Source: an uncultured Clostridia bacterium (lineage in GTDB: Bacteria > Bacillota > Clostridia > TANB77 > CAG-508). Taken from it: a stretch of 64,000 nucleotides of DNA. Shown piece after piece: positions 1 through 7,860 of this stretch. Positions within the stretch are counted from its first letter, which is position 1, and each line of letters starts with the position of its first letter. The notes below the pieces were generated by a model. It was not told the DNA's origin, searched no databases, and saw nothing but the letters and a program-made list of their open reading frames with translations. The stretch is from the NCBI GenBank assembly GCA_934155265.1, contig CAKPGU010000006.1, positions 1 to 64,000 of the forward strand, read 5' to 3'. The position numbers and the translations under genes were made by a program.

Positions 1-489
1 GAAGAAGAAACAAATGAGTTTGTTTCTTCAATTATAAATGCTAAAAAGAATTTAAAATATTGTAGTAAATGTTTTAATATATCAGATACAGATCCATGTC
101 CAATATGTGCAAACCCTAAGAGAGACCAAAGCCAAATATGTGTTGTAGAAGATGTTAGGGATATAGTTGCAATGGAAAGGACTCATGAATTTAAAGGAGT
201 TTACCATGTGTTACATGGTTCAATTTCTCCAATGAACGGTATTGGACCAGATGATATAAAAATCAAAGAATTACTTGCTCGTCTTATGGATGGACAAGTT
301 AAAGAGGTAATACTTGCAACAAATCCTAGAGTTGAAGGAGAAGCTACTGCAATGTATTTATCTAAATTGATTAAACCTTTAGGGATTAAAGCAACAAGAA
401 TTGCACATGGGATTCCTGTTGGAGGAGATTTGGAATATACTGATGAAATTACACTTACAAAGGCTCTTGAAGGAAGAAGAGAATTATAA
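1..489 (+). CDS. recR: Recombination protein RecR, 3' part (5' end outside window)
   Basis: The reading frame is open from base 1 and encodes the last 162 residues; full RecR is about 200, so roughly 36 N-terminal residues are missing. Visible are a four-cysteine zinc finger (YCSKCF, then CPICANPKRD) and a Toprim domain beginning ICVVEDVRDI, with the acidic run TNPRVEGEAT and the RecR-typical end RIAHGIPVGGDLEYTDE. RecR works with RecO and RecF in loading RecA at gaps during recombinational repair. In Firmicutes recR usually follows dnaX and a YbaB gene, which would lie left of the window. Identification is firm. Confidence 0.95.
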   Translation, partial: EEETNEFVSSIINAKKNLKYCSKCFNISDTDPCPICANPKRDQSQICVVEDVRDIVAMERTHEFKGVYHVLHGSISPMNGIGPDDIKIKELLARLMDGQVKEVILATNPRVEGEATAMYLSKLIKPLGIKATRIAHGIPVGGDLEYTDEITLTKALEGRREL

Positions 490-535
490 TAAAAAAACTT
501 ATGCGAATTTATGAATTGAATTTTGCATGAATTTT

Positions 536-694
536 TTATTTTGAGGCTGCTATTATTCCTAGATTATCTCCTAATGCACTAAAAAATGAGGCGAGTATAT
601 CTAAATTATCTGGATCTACTTGTTTACTTATGAATATTGCAACTGAGGCTGCAAGACCTACAAAGTCACAACCAGAACAATTATTATTTTCCAT
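536..694 (-). CDS. Small protein of 52 aa, DUF6774-like
   Basis: A 52-residue frame starts at an ATG preceded by a good ribosome site (AGAGGTGA, 7 bases upstream). The protein begins MENNNCSGCDFVGLAASVAI and continues with a mildly hydrophobic alpha-helical stretch that includes QVDPDNLD and SALGDNLG. The CxxC near the N terminus followed by a small helical body resembles short clostridial proteins grouped as DUF6774; this is from memory of the family pattern. Function is unknown. It converges on recR and lies beside the palindromic repeat. Confidence 0.6.
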   Translation of the reverse strand: MENNNCSGCDFVGLAASVAIFISKQVDPDNLDILASFFSALGDNLGIIAASK

Positions 695-735
695 ACAAAT
701 CACCTCTAGATATTATATGAAATAATTTGAAAATG

Positions 736-1080
736 GTTAAAAGTTACCAGACGTTACCAGAGGGGACACCCCTAAGTGGTCAAAAAAGTTACCAGAGGGG
801 ACACCCATGTTACCAGTAGGGACACCCTTGTTACCAGTAGGGACACCCATTAATGGTAAAACATATATTAAAATGTTAATTTAATTAATATGTATTCAAC
901 TATATTTATTAAATAACTATTTTAAATATTAAGTTTTACCATTAATGGGTGTCCCTACTGGTAACAAGGGTGTCCCTACTGGTAACATGGGTGTCCCTAC
1001 TGGTAACATGGGTGTCCCCTCTGGTAACTTTTTTGACCACTTAGGGGTGTCCCCTCTGGTAACGTCTGGTAACTTTTAAC
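736..1080. repeat. Large inverted repeat of GGGACACCC units
   Basis: Left arm 736-862 (127 bp) and right arm 933-1080 (148 bp) are exact reverse complements except that the right arm has one extra 21-bp unit, TTACCAGTAGGGACACCCATG. The spacer, 863-932, is AT-rich. Each arm contains several units of the form TTACCAG-A/T-rGGGACACCC plus one TAAGTGGTCAAAAAAG segment, and ends at the centre with ATTAATGGTAAAAC. Transcribed, it would form a stem of over 120 bp. The outer edge of the right arm holds the stop codon of the glycosyltransferase gene. This also accounts for the 380-base gap between genes. Confidence 0.9.
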
Positions 1081-2200
1081 CAAGTAAAATTTTGCAAATA
1101 TCTTTTGTAGAGTTCTTTTTAGAAATAAGTCTAGCACGAATTTTCATTTCTTGCATTTTATCAGGATTAGAAAAAAGATTATTCAAAATATCTTCAACAT
1201 TATCTTTTTTACGTATCCAAATAGCAACCTTATTTTTTTCTAAATAAGCTGCATTTTCTTCTTCTTGGCCAGGAATTGGGTTAATAACAACAATAGGCAA
1301 TCCAGAAGCTAAACTTTCAGTTGTAGTAAGACCACCTGGTTTTGTTACAACTAAATCAGAAATACTCATAAGCTCAGGTACTTTATCAGTATACTCCAAA
1401 ATTTTAATAGAATCATGTTTATTTAATTCATCAGTTAAATTTTCAAAACTTTTTTTCATTTTTTGATTTTTTCCTGATATTGCAACAATTTGAATATTTT
1501 CATGACATTCTGCGAAAGATTTAAAAATATTAAATGTTTGTGTTTTACCTAAACCAAACTCTCCACCACCGAAAAATAATACAGTTTTTTTGGTAGGTGA
1601 TAAACCAAAATTTTCTAAAGTTTTTGCTTTATCGTATTTTAGTAAGAATTTATTAGAAAGTGGAATACCTGTTGCGTAAATTTTATTGTTAGGAATTCCT
1701 TTACTATGTAATTGTTTTTTCATTCCTTCGTGTGAAACAAAATAATAATCTACATAGTTATTAAATACAAGCCATTGGTCATGTGGTGCATAATCAGTTA
1801 GAATAGTTGCAAGCTTCACATTTAATTTTCCTGTTTTTTTCAAATATGCGCACATTGTTGACGAAAATGGATGTGTAGATATTATTAAATCTGGTTGATA
1901 ATCTTTTAATAATTTATTTAATTTTATAGATAAAAGCTTATTTGATGTTGTACTTATTTGTGCAATTGGGCCATATTGTGCCTTGGAATAAAGTCTACCC
2001 CAAGTACGTGGTGCCTTTTTTGCCATTTCAGAATATGCAGTTGTAGTTACTTTGTTAATAACTTTATTAACATATTCCATGCAATCTACAAGTTTAACTT
2101 CAATATCAGTATAATTTGCTTCAATATTTTCCTTTATAGAACGAGCAGCAGATAAATGGCCTCCACCATAAGCTGCATAAAAAATCATTATTTTTTTCAT
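1076..2200 (-). CDS. Glycolipid glycosyltransferase, MGDG synthase/UgtP family
   Basis: The 374-residue protein has the GT28-type layout: N-terminal acceptor domain with MIFYAAYGGGHLSAARSI (GGGH near residue 12, typical of MGDG synthases and UgtP), the acceptor motif STHPFSS, and a C-terminal UDP-sugar domain with FFGGGEFGLGK and KPGGLTTTESLASGLP near residues 287-303. Such enzymes transfer glucose or galactose from UDP-sugar to diacylglycerol at the inner membrane face, making glycolipid and lipoteichoic acid anchors. MurG is an alternative relative but lacks the GGGH start. Its TAA stop lies inside the repeat 736-1080. It is divergent from ypeB. Confidence 0.85.
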   Translation of the reverse strand: MKKIMIFYAAYGGGHLSAARSIKENIEANYTDIEVKLVDCMEYVNKVINKVTTTAYSEMAKKAPRTWGRLYSKAQYGPIAQISTTSNKLLSIKLNKLLKDYQPDLIISTHPFSSTMCAYLKKTGKLNVKLATILTDYAPHDQWLVFNNYVDYYFVSHEGMKKQLHSKGIPNNKIYATGIPLSNKFLLKYDKAKTLENFGLSPTKKTVLFFGGGEFGLGKTQTFNIFKSFAECHENIQIVAISGKNQKMKKSFENLTDELNKHDSIKILEYTDKVPELMSISDLVVTKPGGLTTTESLASGLPIVVINPIPGQEEENAAYLEKNKVAIWIRKKDNVEDILNNLFSNPDKMQEMKIRARLISKKNSTKDICKILLG

Positions 2201-2300
2201 AGACGGTCTCCTTAGGTATTTTTTTTCATTTTATCATAAAGTAAAAATAAATTGTATATTTTTTGTAAAAAAATCCAAAATAATAAAAAGGGAGGTTAAT

Positions 2301-3632
2301 ATGCAAAAAAGTAAAATTTGGATTGCTACTACGGCAATAGCTGTAATTGTGGCTGTAATACTTGGATATAATTTATTTAATCAGAAAAAGACATATGCTA
2401 ATACAAAAGAGAATGATAATAATATGGCATTTTATGAGGTGGTAGAATATGTGCAAAATGTAAAAACATATTTAGCAAAATCAATGATATCAAAATCTGC
2501 TGAACATGGTGCAGAAATGTTAACACATGTATGGAAAGAATCTAATTTAGCATTAAGCTATTTAGGGATGTTGCCAATTGAAAGCCAAGAACTAGAAAAT
2601 ACAGAAAAGTTTTTAAATCAGGTAAGTGAATATAGTTATGCATTATCAAGAAAGAATATTGAAGGAAATGTACTTACAGAAGATGATATAAATAAAATAA
2701 AAGAATTATATAATTATTGTAATGATTTATCAAATACTTTAAATGAAATGTCAGATGAATTAAATACTGGTGCATTAAGTTGGGAAAATTTAATGAAAAA
2801 TACGGAAGGATCAGATATAGCGGAAGTAAGTACTTTTGATGTTATTGAAGAAAATTTTCATGAATATACAGGATTAATTTATGATGGTGCATTTTCAGAA
2901 CATATAACAAGTGCTGAGAAAAAAGGCCTAACAGGTGATGATATTGATGAAGAAACTGCAAAAAATAAAGCTGAGGATTTTATTGGAAAAGATAAAATAA
3001 AAGAAACTAAAAATAATGGGTACGTAGAGAATGGTGATATACCAGTATATAGATTTGAAATTACCACAAATGAAAATAAAAATATTGGAATATCAGTTTC
3101 TAAAAAAGGTGGACATGTTGTATTTTTAAATTATAATAGAGAAGTTTCTGAAGAAAAAATAAGTGAACAGGAAGCAGTTCAAAAAGGTAAAGAATATCTA
3201 AGTAGCAAAGGATTCAAGAATATGCAAGAAACTTATTATATGAAAGAAAATGGATTTATTACAGTTAATTATGCATATAAACAAAATGACGTTGTCATGT
3301 ATGCTGATTTAATTAAGGTGAAAATCGCACTAGATAATGGAGAAGTAATAGGATTGGAAACTACAGGATATTTAAATTGTCATTATGATAGAAAAATTTC
3401 AAACAATAGAATATCTGTAGATGATGCAAGAAAACATTTGAGTAGTAAAGCTCAAATTACTAGTGAAGGTTTAGCAATGATTCCTACGGAATGGAAAACA
3501 GAAACATTTTGTTATGAATTTAAAGGTAAAATAGAAGATATGGATTTTATTGCTTATATAAATGCAGAAAATGGTAAAGAAGAAGATATTTTAATTGTTA
3601 CAAATACTCCTAATGGAACTTTAACTGAGTAA
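2301..3632 (+). CDS. ypeB: Germination protein YpeB
   Basis: The 443-residue protein starts after GGGAGGT. It has one N-terminal membrane anchor (IWIATTAIAVIVAVILGYNL), a helical middle region beginning AFYEVVEYVQNVKTYLAKSM, and C-terminal PepSY-like repeats. This matches YpeB, which in Bacillus and Clostridium is needed for localisation and stability of the cortex-lytic enzyme SleB in the spore. sleB normally sits directly upstream; here the upstream neighbour is a divergent glycosyltransferase, so ypeB appears alone. Confidence 0.88.
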   Translation: MQKSKIWIATTAIAVIVAVILGYNLFNQKKTYANTKENDNNMAFYEVVEYVQNVKTYLAKSMISKSAEHGAEMLTHVWKESNLALSYLGMLPIESQELENTEKFLNQVSEYSYALSRKNIEGNVLTEDDINKIKELYNYCNDLSNTLNEMSDELNTGALSWENLMKNTEGSDIAEVSTFDVIEENFHEYTGLIYDGAFSEHITSAEKKGLTGDDIDEETAKNKAEDFIGKDKIKETKNNGYVENGDIPVYRFEITTNENKNIGISVSKKGGHVVFLNYNREVSEEKISEQEAVQKGKEYLSSKGFKNMQETYYMKENGFITVNYAYKQNDVVMYADLIKVKIALDNGEVIGLETTGYLNCHYDRKISNNRISVDDARKHLSSKAQITSEGLAMIPTEWKTETFCYEFKGKIEDMDFIAYINAENGKEEDILIVTNTPNGTLTE

Positions 3633-3637
3633 AAAAG

Positions 3638-3670
3638 GATGGGTTACTATATAGTGGCTCATCTTCTTTT
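3638..3670 (+). terminator. Intrinsic terminator after ypeB
   Basis: The stem GATGGGTTACTA / TAGTGGCTCATC (with G-T pairs) closes on a tiny loop and is followed by TTCTTTTATTTTT. It separates ypeB from the convergent XRE gene and may serve both. Confidence 0.7.
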
Positions 3671-3887
3671 ATTTTTCATAAGGTTCTTTTTTATTTGTTT
3701 TCCCAACAAGATAGTCAATAGGTGTTTTATAAAAGTTAGATAAAATCATGGCAAATTCTAGAGGCAAATCTCTTTTACTAGTTTCATATAAACTATATTG
3801 TTGTTGTTTGATAGATAAAATATTTGCAATATCTTTTTGAAGCAAATCTTTATCTTCTCTTAAATCTTTTAAACGTTTTAAATACAT
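3669..3887 (-). CDS. XRE-family transcriptional regulator, small (72 aa)
   Basis: A single helix-turn-helix domain fills the protein: LRDEDKDLLQKDIANILSI, then QQQYSLYETSKRDLPLEFA, then NFYKTPIDYLVG, the usual XRE ending. It is divergent from the VirB6-like gene at 4069 across a 180-base AT-rich region with several TACATT/ATGTAT segments, so it may control that promoter; this is inference. No toxin partner is evident. The helix-turn-helix call is firm; the target is unknown. Confidence 0.85.
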   Translation of the reverse strand: MYLKRLKDLREDKDLLQKDIANILSIKQQQYSLYETSKRDLPLEFAMILSNFYKTPIDYLVGKTNKKEPYEK

Positions 3888-4000
3888 ATACTCATCCGCT
3901 AATGTAATATATCCATTTGAATTTCTTCTAAAATTGAACGTAAATAATAAATAAAAATATTATAAATACATTATATATACATTCAAAAAAATGTATTAAC

Positions 4001-4029
4001 TTTACAATTTTTTAGTTGTAAAATAAAAT
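4001..4029 (+). promoter_or_regulatory. Putative sigma-A promoter for the 4069 gene
   Basis: TTTACA (4001-4006) and TAAAAT (4024-4029) are separated by 17 bases. Just upstream, TACATT, ACATTC and ATGTAT motifs between 3967 and 3998 form imperfect inverted repeats that could be operator sites for the divergent XRE protein. Confidence 0.5.
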
Positions 4030-4068
4030 TACGTACAACCAAACGAATGTATAAAAGGAGAATAAAAA

Positions 4069-5115
4069 ATGAAGAAAAAAACAAGAATGATATGGCTGAT
4101 TATAGTAGCGATAATGGTTATAAGTATAATATGTCCTAATAATTCATATGCTGTTAGTGCTGATACAATTGGTTATGTTGAAAATCTAGGTGGTAAATTA
4201 TTAGGTCCTGTTACAGATATTTTTGTTACCTTGTGTGATGGCTTAATAGATATATCACCAAAAGCATTATTTGGTGAAGAAGGGGATGCAATTGTAGATG
4301 TAGATAGAGACGGAATTTCAATTTCTAAAGCACTGGGGATTTTTGTTGGAATTGCAGTACTTGCTGGTTGTGTCGCTCTTGCAGTGTTTCTTGGACCTGC
4401 TACAACATTGGCGGCAAAAATTGTTGTGGGTGTTGGAACAGCAGTATTAAGTGTTGGGAAAGTTGTCAAAACATATTTTATAGTATCTTTGATATCGAGT
4501 GCTATGTTGAATAGTTCATTTCAATTGCCTTTTATAGTAATTTCTCCTGAAAATATTATTCAAAATAAAATAGGTATGTTTGATATTAATTTTTTTAGTG
4601 AAAATACAAAAAATAATGAAAATGATAATTCTGTAAATATTGCTAATGAATTACATCTTACAATTGCAAAGTGGTATTACTTAATTAGAAATTTAGTTAT
4701 TGTCATATTTATGATATTGTTAATATATATAGGAATAAAAATTTTAATAACAAGTATTTCGGAAGATAAGGCAAAATATAAAAAAATGTTAGTTGATTGG
4801 TTTGTTTCATTTGCTTTGGTTTTTGTAATACATTACATAATGGTATTTTCTATGAATATAGTTAACGAATTAAATTCAACAATGTCAAGGGTACAAGAAC
4901 AATTAAAACAAAAACAAAAGGATTATGACAAACAAATTAAAAATATTTTAAACCAAAAATTAGAAAGAAATGAAGAGAGAATGCAAGTTCAAGCAGTTGA
5001 GATTCAAAGAGATAATGATCAAGAATTGAATAAATTAAAGAAAAATGTTGAAACTTTTCAAGTAAAAGTATTTGAAAAATTAGACAAATATAGTGAATAT
5101 AAATATAAGGAATAA
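4069..5115 (+). CDS. VirB6/TrbL-like membrane protein
   Basis: The 348-residue protein has a signal peptide (MKKKTRMIWLIIVAIMVISI to SYA), four or more membrane segments (near residues 98-145 and 205-265) and a charged coiled-coil tail of about 75 residues (EQLKQKQKDYDKQIKN onward). The segment after the third helix, ILITSISEDKAKYKKML, followed by a second helix with HYIM, is like the VirB6/TrbL-type channel proteins of Gram-positive conjugative elements. No other mating-pore genes adjoin it; a VirD4-like ATPase lies 8.5 kb away. A ribosome site AAAGGAG precedes the ATG. Family assignment is moderate, function unproven. Confidence 0.6.
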   Translation: MKKKTRMIWLIIVAIMVISIICPNNSYAVSADTIGYVENLGGKLLGPVTDIFVTLCDGLIDISPKALFGEEGDAIVDVDRDGISISKALGIFVGIAVLAGCVALAVFLGPATTLAAKIVVGVGTAVLSVGKVVKTYFIVSLISSAMLNSSFQLPFIVISPENIIQNKIGMFDINFFSENTKNNENDNSVNIANELHLTIAKWYYLIRNLVIVIFMILLIYIGIKILITSISEDKAKYKKMLVDWFVSFALVFVIHYIMVFSMNIVNELNSTMSRVQEQLKQKQKDYDKQIKNILNQKLERNEERMQVQAVEIQRDNDQELNKLKKNVETFQVKVFEKLDKYSEYKYKE

Positions 5116-5119
5116 TGTT

Positions 5120-5248
5120 ATGAAAAAATTAATAAAAATAATAAAGGAAAAAATAGAAAAAAACGTCTTAATACGTGCAACTTTAATTTTAGTAATATTA
5201 ATGATATTAAATGTAATTTTTGAATTTTTACAAAAATTGAAAAAATAA
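5120..5248 (+). CDS. Small single-span membrane protein (42 aa)
   Basis: The ATG begins 5 bases after the stop of the VirB6-like gene, with AAGGA at 5107-5111 inside that gene's end, suggesting translational coupling. The product is a basic N-terminal stretch (MKKLIKIIKEKIEKNV) followed by one hydrophobic helix (LILVILMILNVIFEFL) and KLKK. No family is recognised. Codon use matches the neighbours. It could be an accessory subunit of the upstream protein or a chance frame. Confidence 0.45.
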   Translation: MKKLIKIIKEKIEKNVLIRATLILVILMILNVIFEFLQKLKK

Positions 5249-5347
5249 AAAAAGTTTTTTTGTAAATAATATATAGTGAAAAAGTTAAATAACTTTTTTT
5301 AAAAAAGCGGTCCGTAATACAGATAAATTTGAAAGGAGAGGCTTTTT

Positions 5348-5527
5348 ATGTCTAGAAGTAACAAATTAATATCTGAAAACTTACGAACAGAAATTGCAAA
5401 AGAATTAGGTGTTTATGACCAAGTAAAAAAAGATGGTGGTAGTTGGGAAAATGTACCTTCTAAAACATGTGGAAGTATAGTTTCAAAAGCTATAGAAATT
5501 GCAAATAGAGCTGTTGAAAATCAATAG
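5348..5527 (+). CDS. Small acid-soluble spore protein, alpha/beta type
   Basis: The 59-residue protein begins MSRSNKLISENLRTEIAKEL. TEIAKE matches the germination protease (GPR) cleavage site TE(I/F)A(S/K)E, and GVYDQVKKDGGSWENVPSKT then CGSIVSKAIEIANRAV follows the two-helix SASP pattern. Such proteins coat spore DNA in the forespore and protect it from UV and heat. A strong site AAAGGAGAGG precedes the ATG, and a terminator follows. Usual length is 60-70 residues, so it is complete. Confidence 0.82.
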   Translation: MSRSNKLISENLRTEIAKELGVYDQVKKDGGSWENVPSKTCGSIVSKAIEIANRAVENQ

Positions 5528-5545
5528 TTTTTAGATATGCAGAAA

Positions 5546-5578
5546 AAGAGAATTCTTATTTTAAGAATCTCTTTTTTT
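5546..5578 (+). terminator. Intrinsic terminator after the SASP gene
   Basis: AAGAGAATTCTTA pairs with TAAGAATCTCTT (one bulged base), followed by seven T. Confidence 0.8.
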
Positions 5579-5590
5579 CTTTCAAAAGAA

Positions 5591-5680
5591 TTGACAATAA
5601 TTTTATTTAATAGTAAAATAAAATTAGTTATAATTGAGCGAACGATTACGAAAGAAAAAAGAATGATTAGTCTTGCTCAA
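5591..5680 (+). promoter_or_regulatory. Putative promoter and leader of the hydrolase gene
   Basis: TTGACA (5591-5596) and TAAAAT (5614-5619) are 17 bases apart. Downstream, TTGAGC (5634-5639) can pair with GCTCAA (5675-5680) around an inner CGATTA...TGATTAG segment, giving an imperfect leader hairpin. No known riboswitch is recognised. Confidence 0.45.
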
Positions 5681-5711
5681 AATGTTTTTATTTAAAATTA
5701 GGGGGTATTAT

Positions 5712-7205
5712 ATGAAAAAATTTTTAAAAATGCTTAGTATAAGTGTAACACTGATGCTAATACTAACAACAATTGCAATGCCGATTTCAGTAAATGCATC
5801 AACAAATAGTAGTAATATATCAAGAGGATTTAATTTAAGTTCAATGATTCAAATGGCTACTCAAAGATATCAGTTAGTAAATAAATATAAAGAATATTTA
5901 AAAGAAATGACAAAATTTACGAATGGGCTTAATAAAAATATGTCTGTTAGTGATATGAAGATACAGATTATAGATAAAGCTAATGAATTGGAAAATAAAT
6001 ATAGTGAATCATCATCAATTCCAAAAATATCAAATCAAATAATTAATACAACAATAAATTCAGAAGCAACTTCAACAACAGATTTGTTAGGAACAATAAC
6101 AACGACATTAAAAAAATTATTAGGAAATAGCAATAATGCAATAGAAAGTTTAACACCAGATGTAAAAGTTGAGGATATGGTGGCTACTACTGCAGGAGAA
6201 AGATGCGGAGATACTTATAAAGTAAAATTAGTTGGCAAAATATATTATGCGAATGCAGATAAGAATGGAAACCCAACATCTAATAAATGGGTATACTTGG
6301 TTCATGGTTCACAAATGAATGGACAAGCAATGGCAGATGCCGTTGGACAAATGTATTTAGACCAGGGATATAATATTTTAGCTCCAGATTCAAGAGGATA
6401 TGGAAATAGTGAAGGTAGTGTAGCCATGGGATATGTAGAAAGTCTTGACGTATGGGATTGGCTAACATATTTAAATAATACATATGGAAGTAAATGCCAA
6501 CAAGTAATAATTCATGGTGTATCACTAGGTGGAGCAACGACAGTGTTTGCTTCAGGATTAGAGGTTAATGGTAAAACTTTAAAAGATCAGAATGTAATTG
6601 GGTTAGTAGAAGATTGTGGATATACTTCTTTAACAGGAATTATAAAAGGAATGTTAGGAGCATCAAATTCATCATTTGGATCATCAAGTAATGAATTGGT
6701 TGCAAAAATATTAGGTATAATAAAGAAAGATGATTTATCAAGTTTGTCAAAAGAATCATTAACAGATTCTGTAATAAAAAAACTTTTAATTGAAAAAATT
6801 GGAGTAGGCTTAACAGAAGAAAATTTTGATCAATATCAAAATGCATTAGATAGCTTAAATAGATGTGAGTTGCCATTATTAATAGTACATGGTACAAAAG
6901 ATTCGACTGTACCATTTGAAAATAGTACCGAAATATATAATACAGCAATGAATAATTCAAAAATGCCATATGTTCAAAGATTTACTGCAGATGGTGAGCA
7001 ACATGCATTTATAATATTGGGATCAAAATATAATGTATATGAGGGTCATGTTGAAAACTTTATTAATAAGGCTGAAGAAATAGCAAATGGAAAATCAGTA
7101 AATAAAACATCCGATTATAAAGAAGAAACAGAAAAAAAGACATCTACAATGACTCAACTTATAAAAGCACTTAAATTAATAAAAAATATAATTAAAAAAG
7201 GATGA
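5712..7205 (+). CDS. Secreted alpha/beta hydrolase
   Basis: I chose the ATG at 5712 because it follows AGGGGGT and opens with a signal peptide (MKKFLKMLSISVTLMLILTT, cleavage near VNA-ST); 497 residues. A spacer of about 130 residues is followed by an alpha/beta hydrolase core: WVYLVHGSQMNGQ, DSRGYGNSEGS, the nucleophile motif HGVSLGGA (G-x-S-x-G), HGTKDSTVP with the acid, and GEQHAF with the catalytic His. The core resembles extracellular peptidase/esterase-like hydrolases of Bacillus (YqkD type). The substrate is unknown. The next gene starts 4 bases later and probably forms an operon with it. Confidence 0.8.
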   Translation: MKKFLKMLSISVTLMLILTTIAMPISVNASTNSSNISRGFNLSSMIQMATQRYQLVNKYKEYLKEMTKFTNGLNKNMSVSDMKIQIIDKANELENKYSESSSIPKISNQIINTTINSEATSTTDLLGTITTTLKKLLGNSNNAIESLTPDVKVEDMVATTAGERCGDTYKVKLVGKIYYANADKNGNPTSNKWVYLVHGSQMNGQAMADAVGQMYLDQGYNILAPDSRGYGNSEGSVAMGYVESLDVWDWLTYLNNTYGSKCQQVIIHGVSLGGATTVFASGLEVNGKTLKDQNVIGLVEDCGYTSLTGIIKGMLGASNSSFGSSSNELVAKILGIIKKDDLSSLSKESLTDSVIKKLLIEKIGVGLTEENFDQYQNALDSLNRCELPLLIVHGTKDSTVPFENSTEIYNTAMNNSKMPYVQRFTADGEQHAFIILGSKYNVYEGHVENFINKAEEIANGKSVNKTSDYKEETEKKTSTMTQLIKALKLIKNIIKKG

Positions 7206-7209
7206 GAAA

Positions 7210-7833
7210 ATGAAAAGGATAAAACAAAAGACAATAGCAATAATATTGATTGTTATATTAATAGTTATTGGATTAAATTCACAAACAGTTTATGCTAAAA
7301 CTGAGGCAGATGAATTAAAAGAATTACTTGATGAATACAAAGATGATTTGGGAGATTTAAAACAGTTTAAAAATGTTGTTAATGAAACTTATAAGGATTT
7401 ATATGATGCTGCTAAAGTAGACGATACATTAAAACAAAAGCTAAAAAAAGATGTGGAAAAATTTAATAATATTGATGGGATAAATCCTTTAATTGTAAGT
7501 ATATTAGATATAGAATTAAATTCACAAATAGATAATTTAACTGATGATAATATAGATGATATGAAGGAAGAAATATCAGTTATAAAAGAATGGGTTGATA
7601 GTAATGTAGATGAATCTAGTGATAAAAATGATTCCAATATATCAGATGATGATGGACGAGATGATAATTCTGAGATTCCAGATCAATCAATCGATAATGA
7701 CGATGGTACAATAGCAGATTCACAAATTCCTCGAGCTGGAGTAAAATGCTTTATAAGTATTTCTTTAATGATTGTAATTATATTAGCAATTTTATTTAGA
7801 GAAAAATATAGAAAGTTAAAAGAAATAAAATAA
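7210..7833 (+). CDS. Secreted, C-terminally anchored acidic protein
   Basis: The 207-residue protein has a signal peptide ending near VYA-KT, a helical region rich in K, D and L (DELKELLDEYKDDLGDLKQF), a low-complexity Asp/Ser/Asn linker from about residue 135, and a C-terminal IPRAG followed by a hydrophobic segment and the basic tail REKYRKLKEIK. The end looks like a sortase-type sorting signal with a variant motif (IPRAG in place of LPxTG), or simply a membrane anchor. Close coupling to the hydrolase suggests a cell-surface pair. No known family. Confidence 0.65.
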   Translation: MKRIKQKTIAIILIVILIVIGLNSQTVYAKTEADELKELLDEYKDDLGDLKQFKNVVNETYKDLYDAAKVDDTLKQKLKKDVEKFNNIDGINPLIVSILDIELNSQIDNLTDDNIDDMKEEISVIKEWVDSNVDESSDKNDSNISDDDGRDDNSEIPDQSIDNDDGTIADSQIPRAGVKCFISISLMIVIILAILFREKYRKLKEIK

Positions 7834-7858
7834 AAAAAGCTTCGTTATGAAGCTTTTT
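7834..7858. terminator. Bidirectional terminator
   Basis: AAAAAGCTTC / GAAGCTTTTT with loop GTTAT; A and T runs on both sides fit use by both convergent genes. Confidence 0.85.
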
Positions 7859-7860
7859 TT

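Noticed and set aside
736..1080. CRISPR-like array of regularly spaced units
   Set aside because: The units are almost contiguous with no variable spacers, and they are arranged as an inverted repeat; no cas gene is near.
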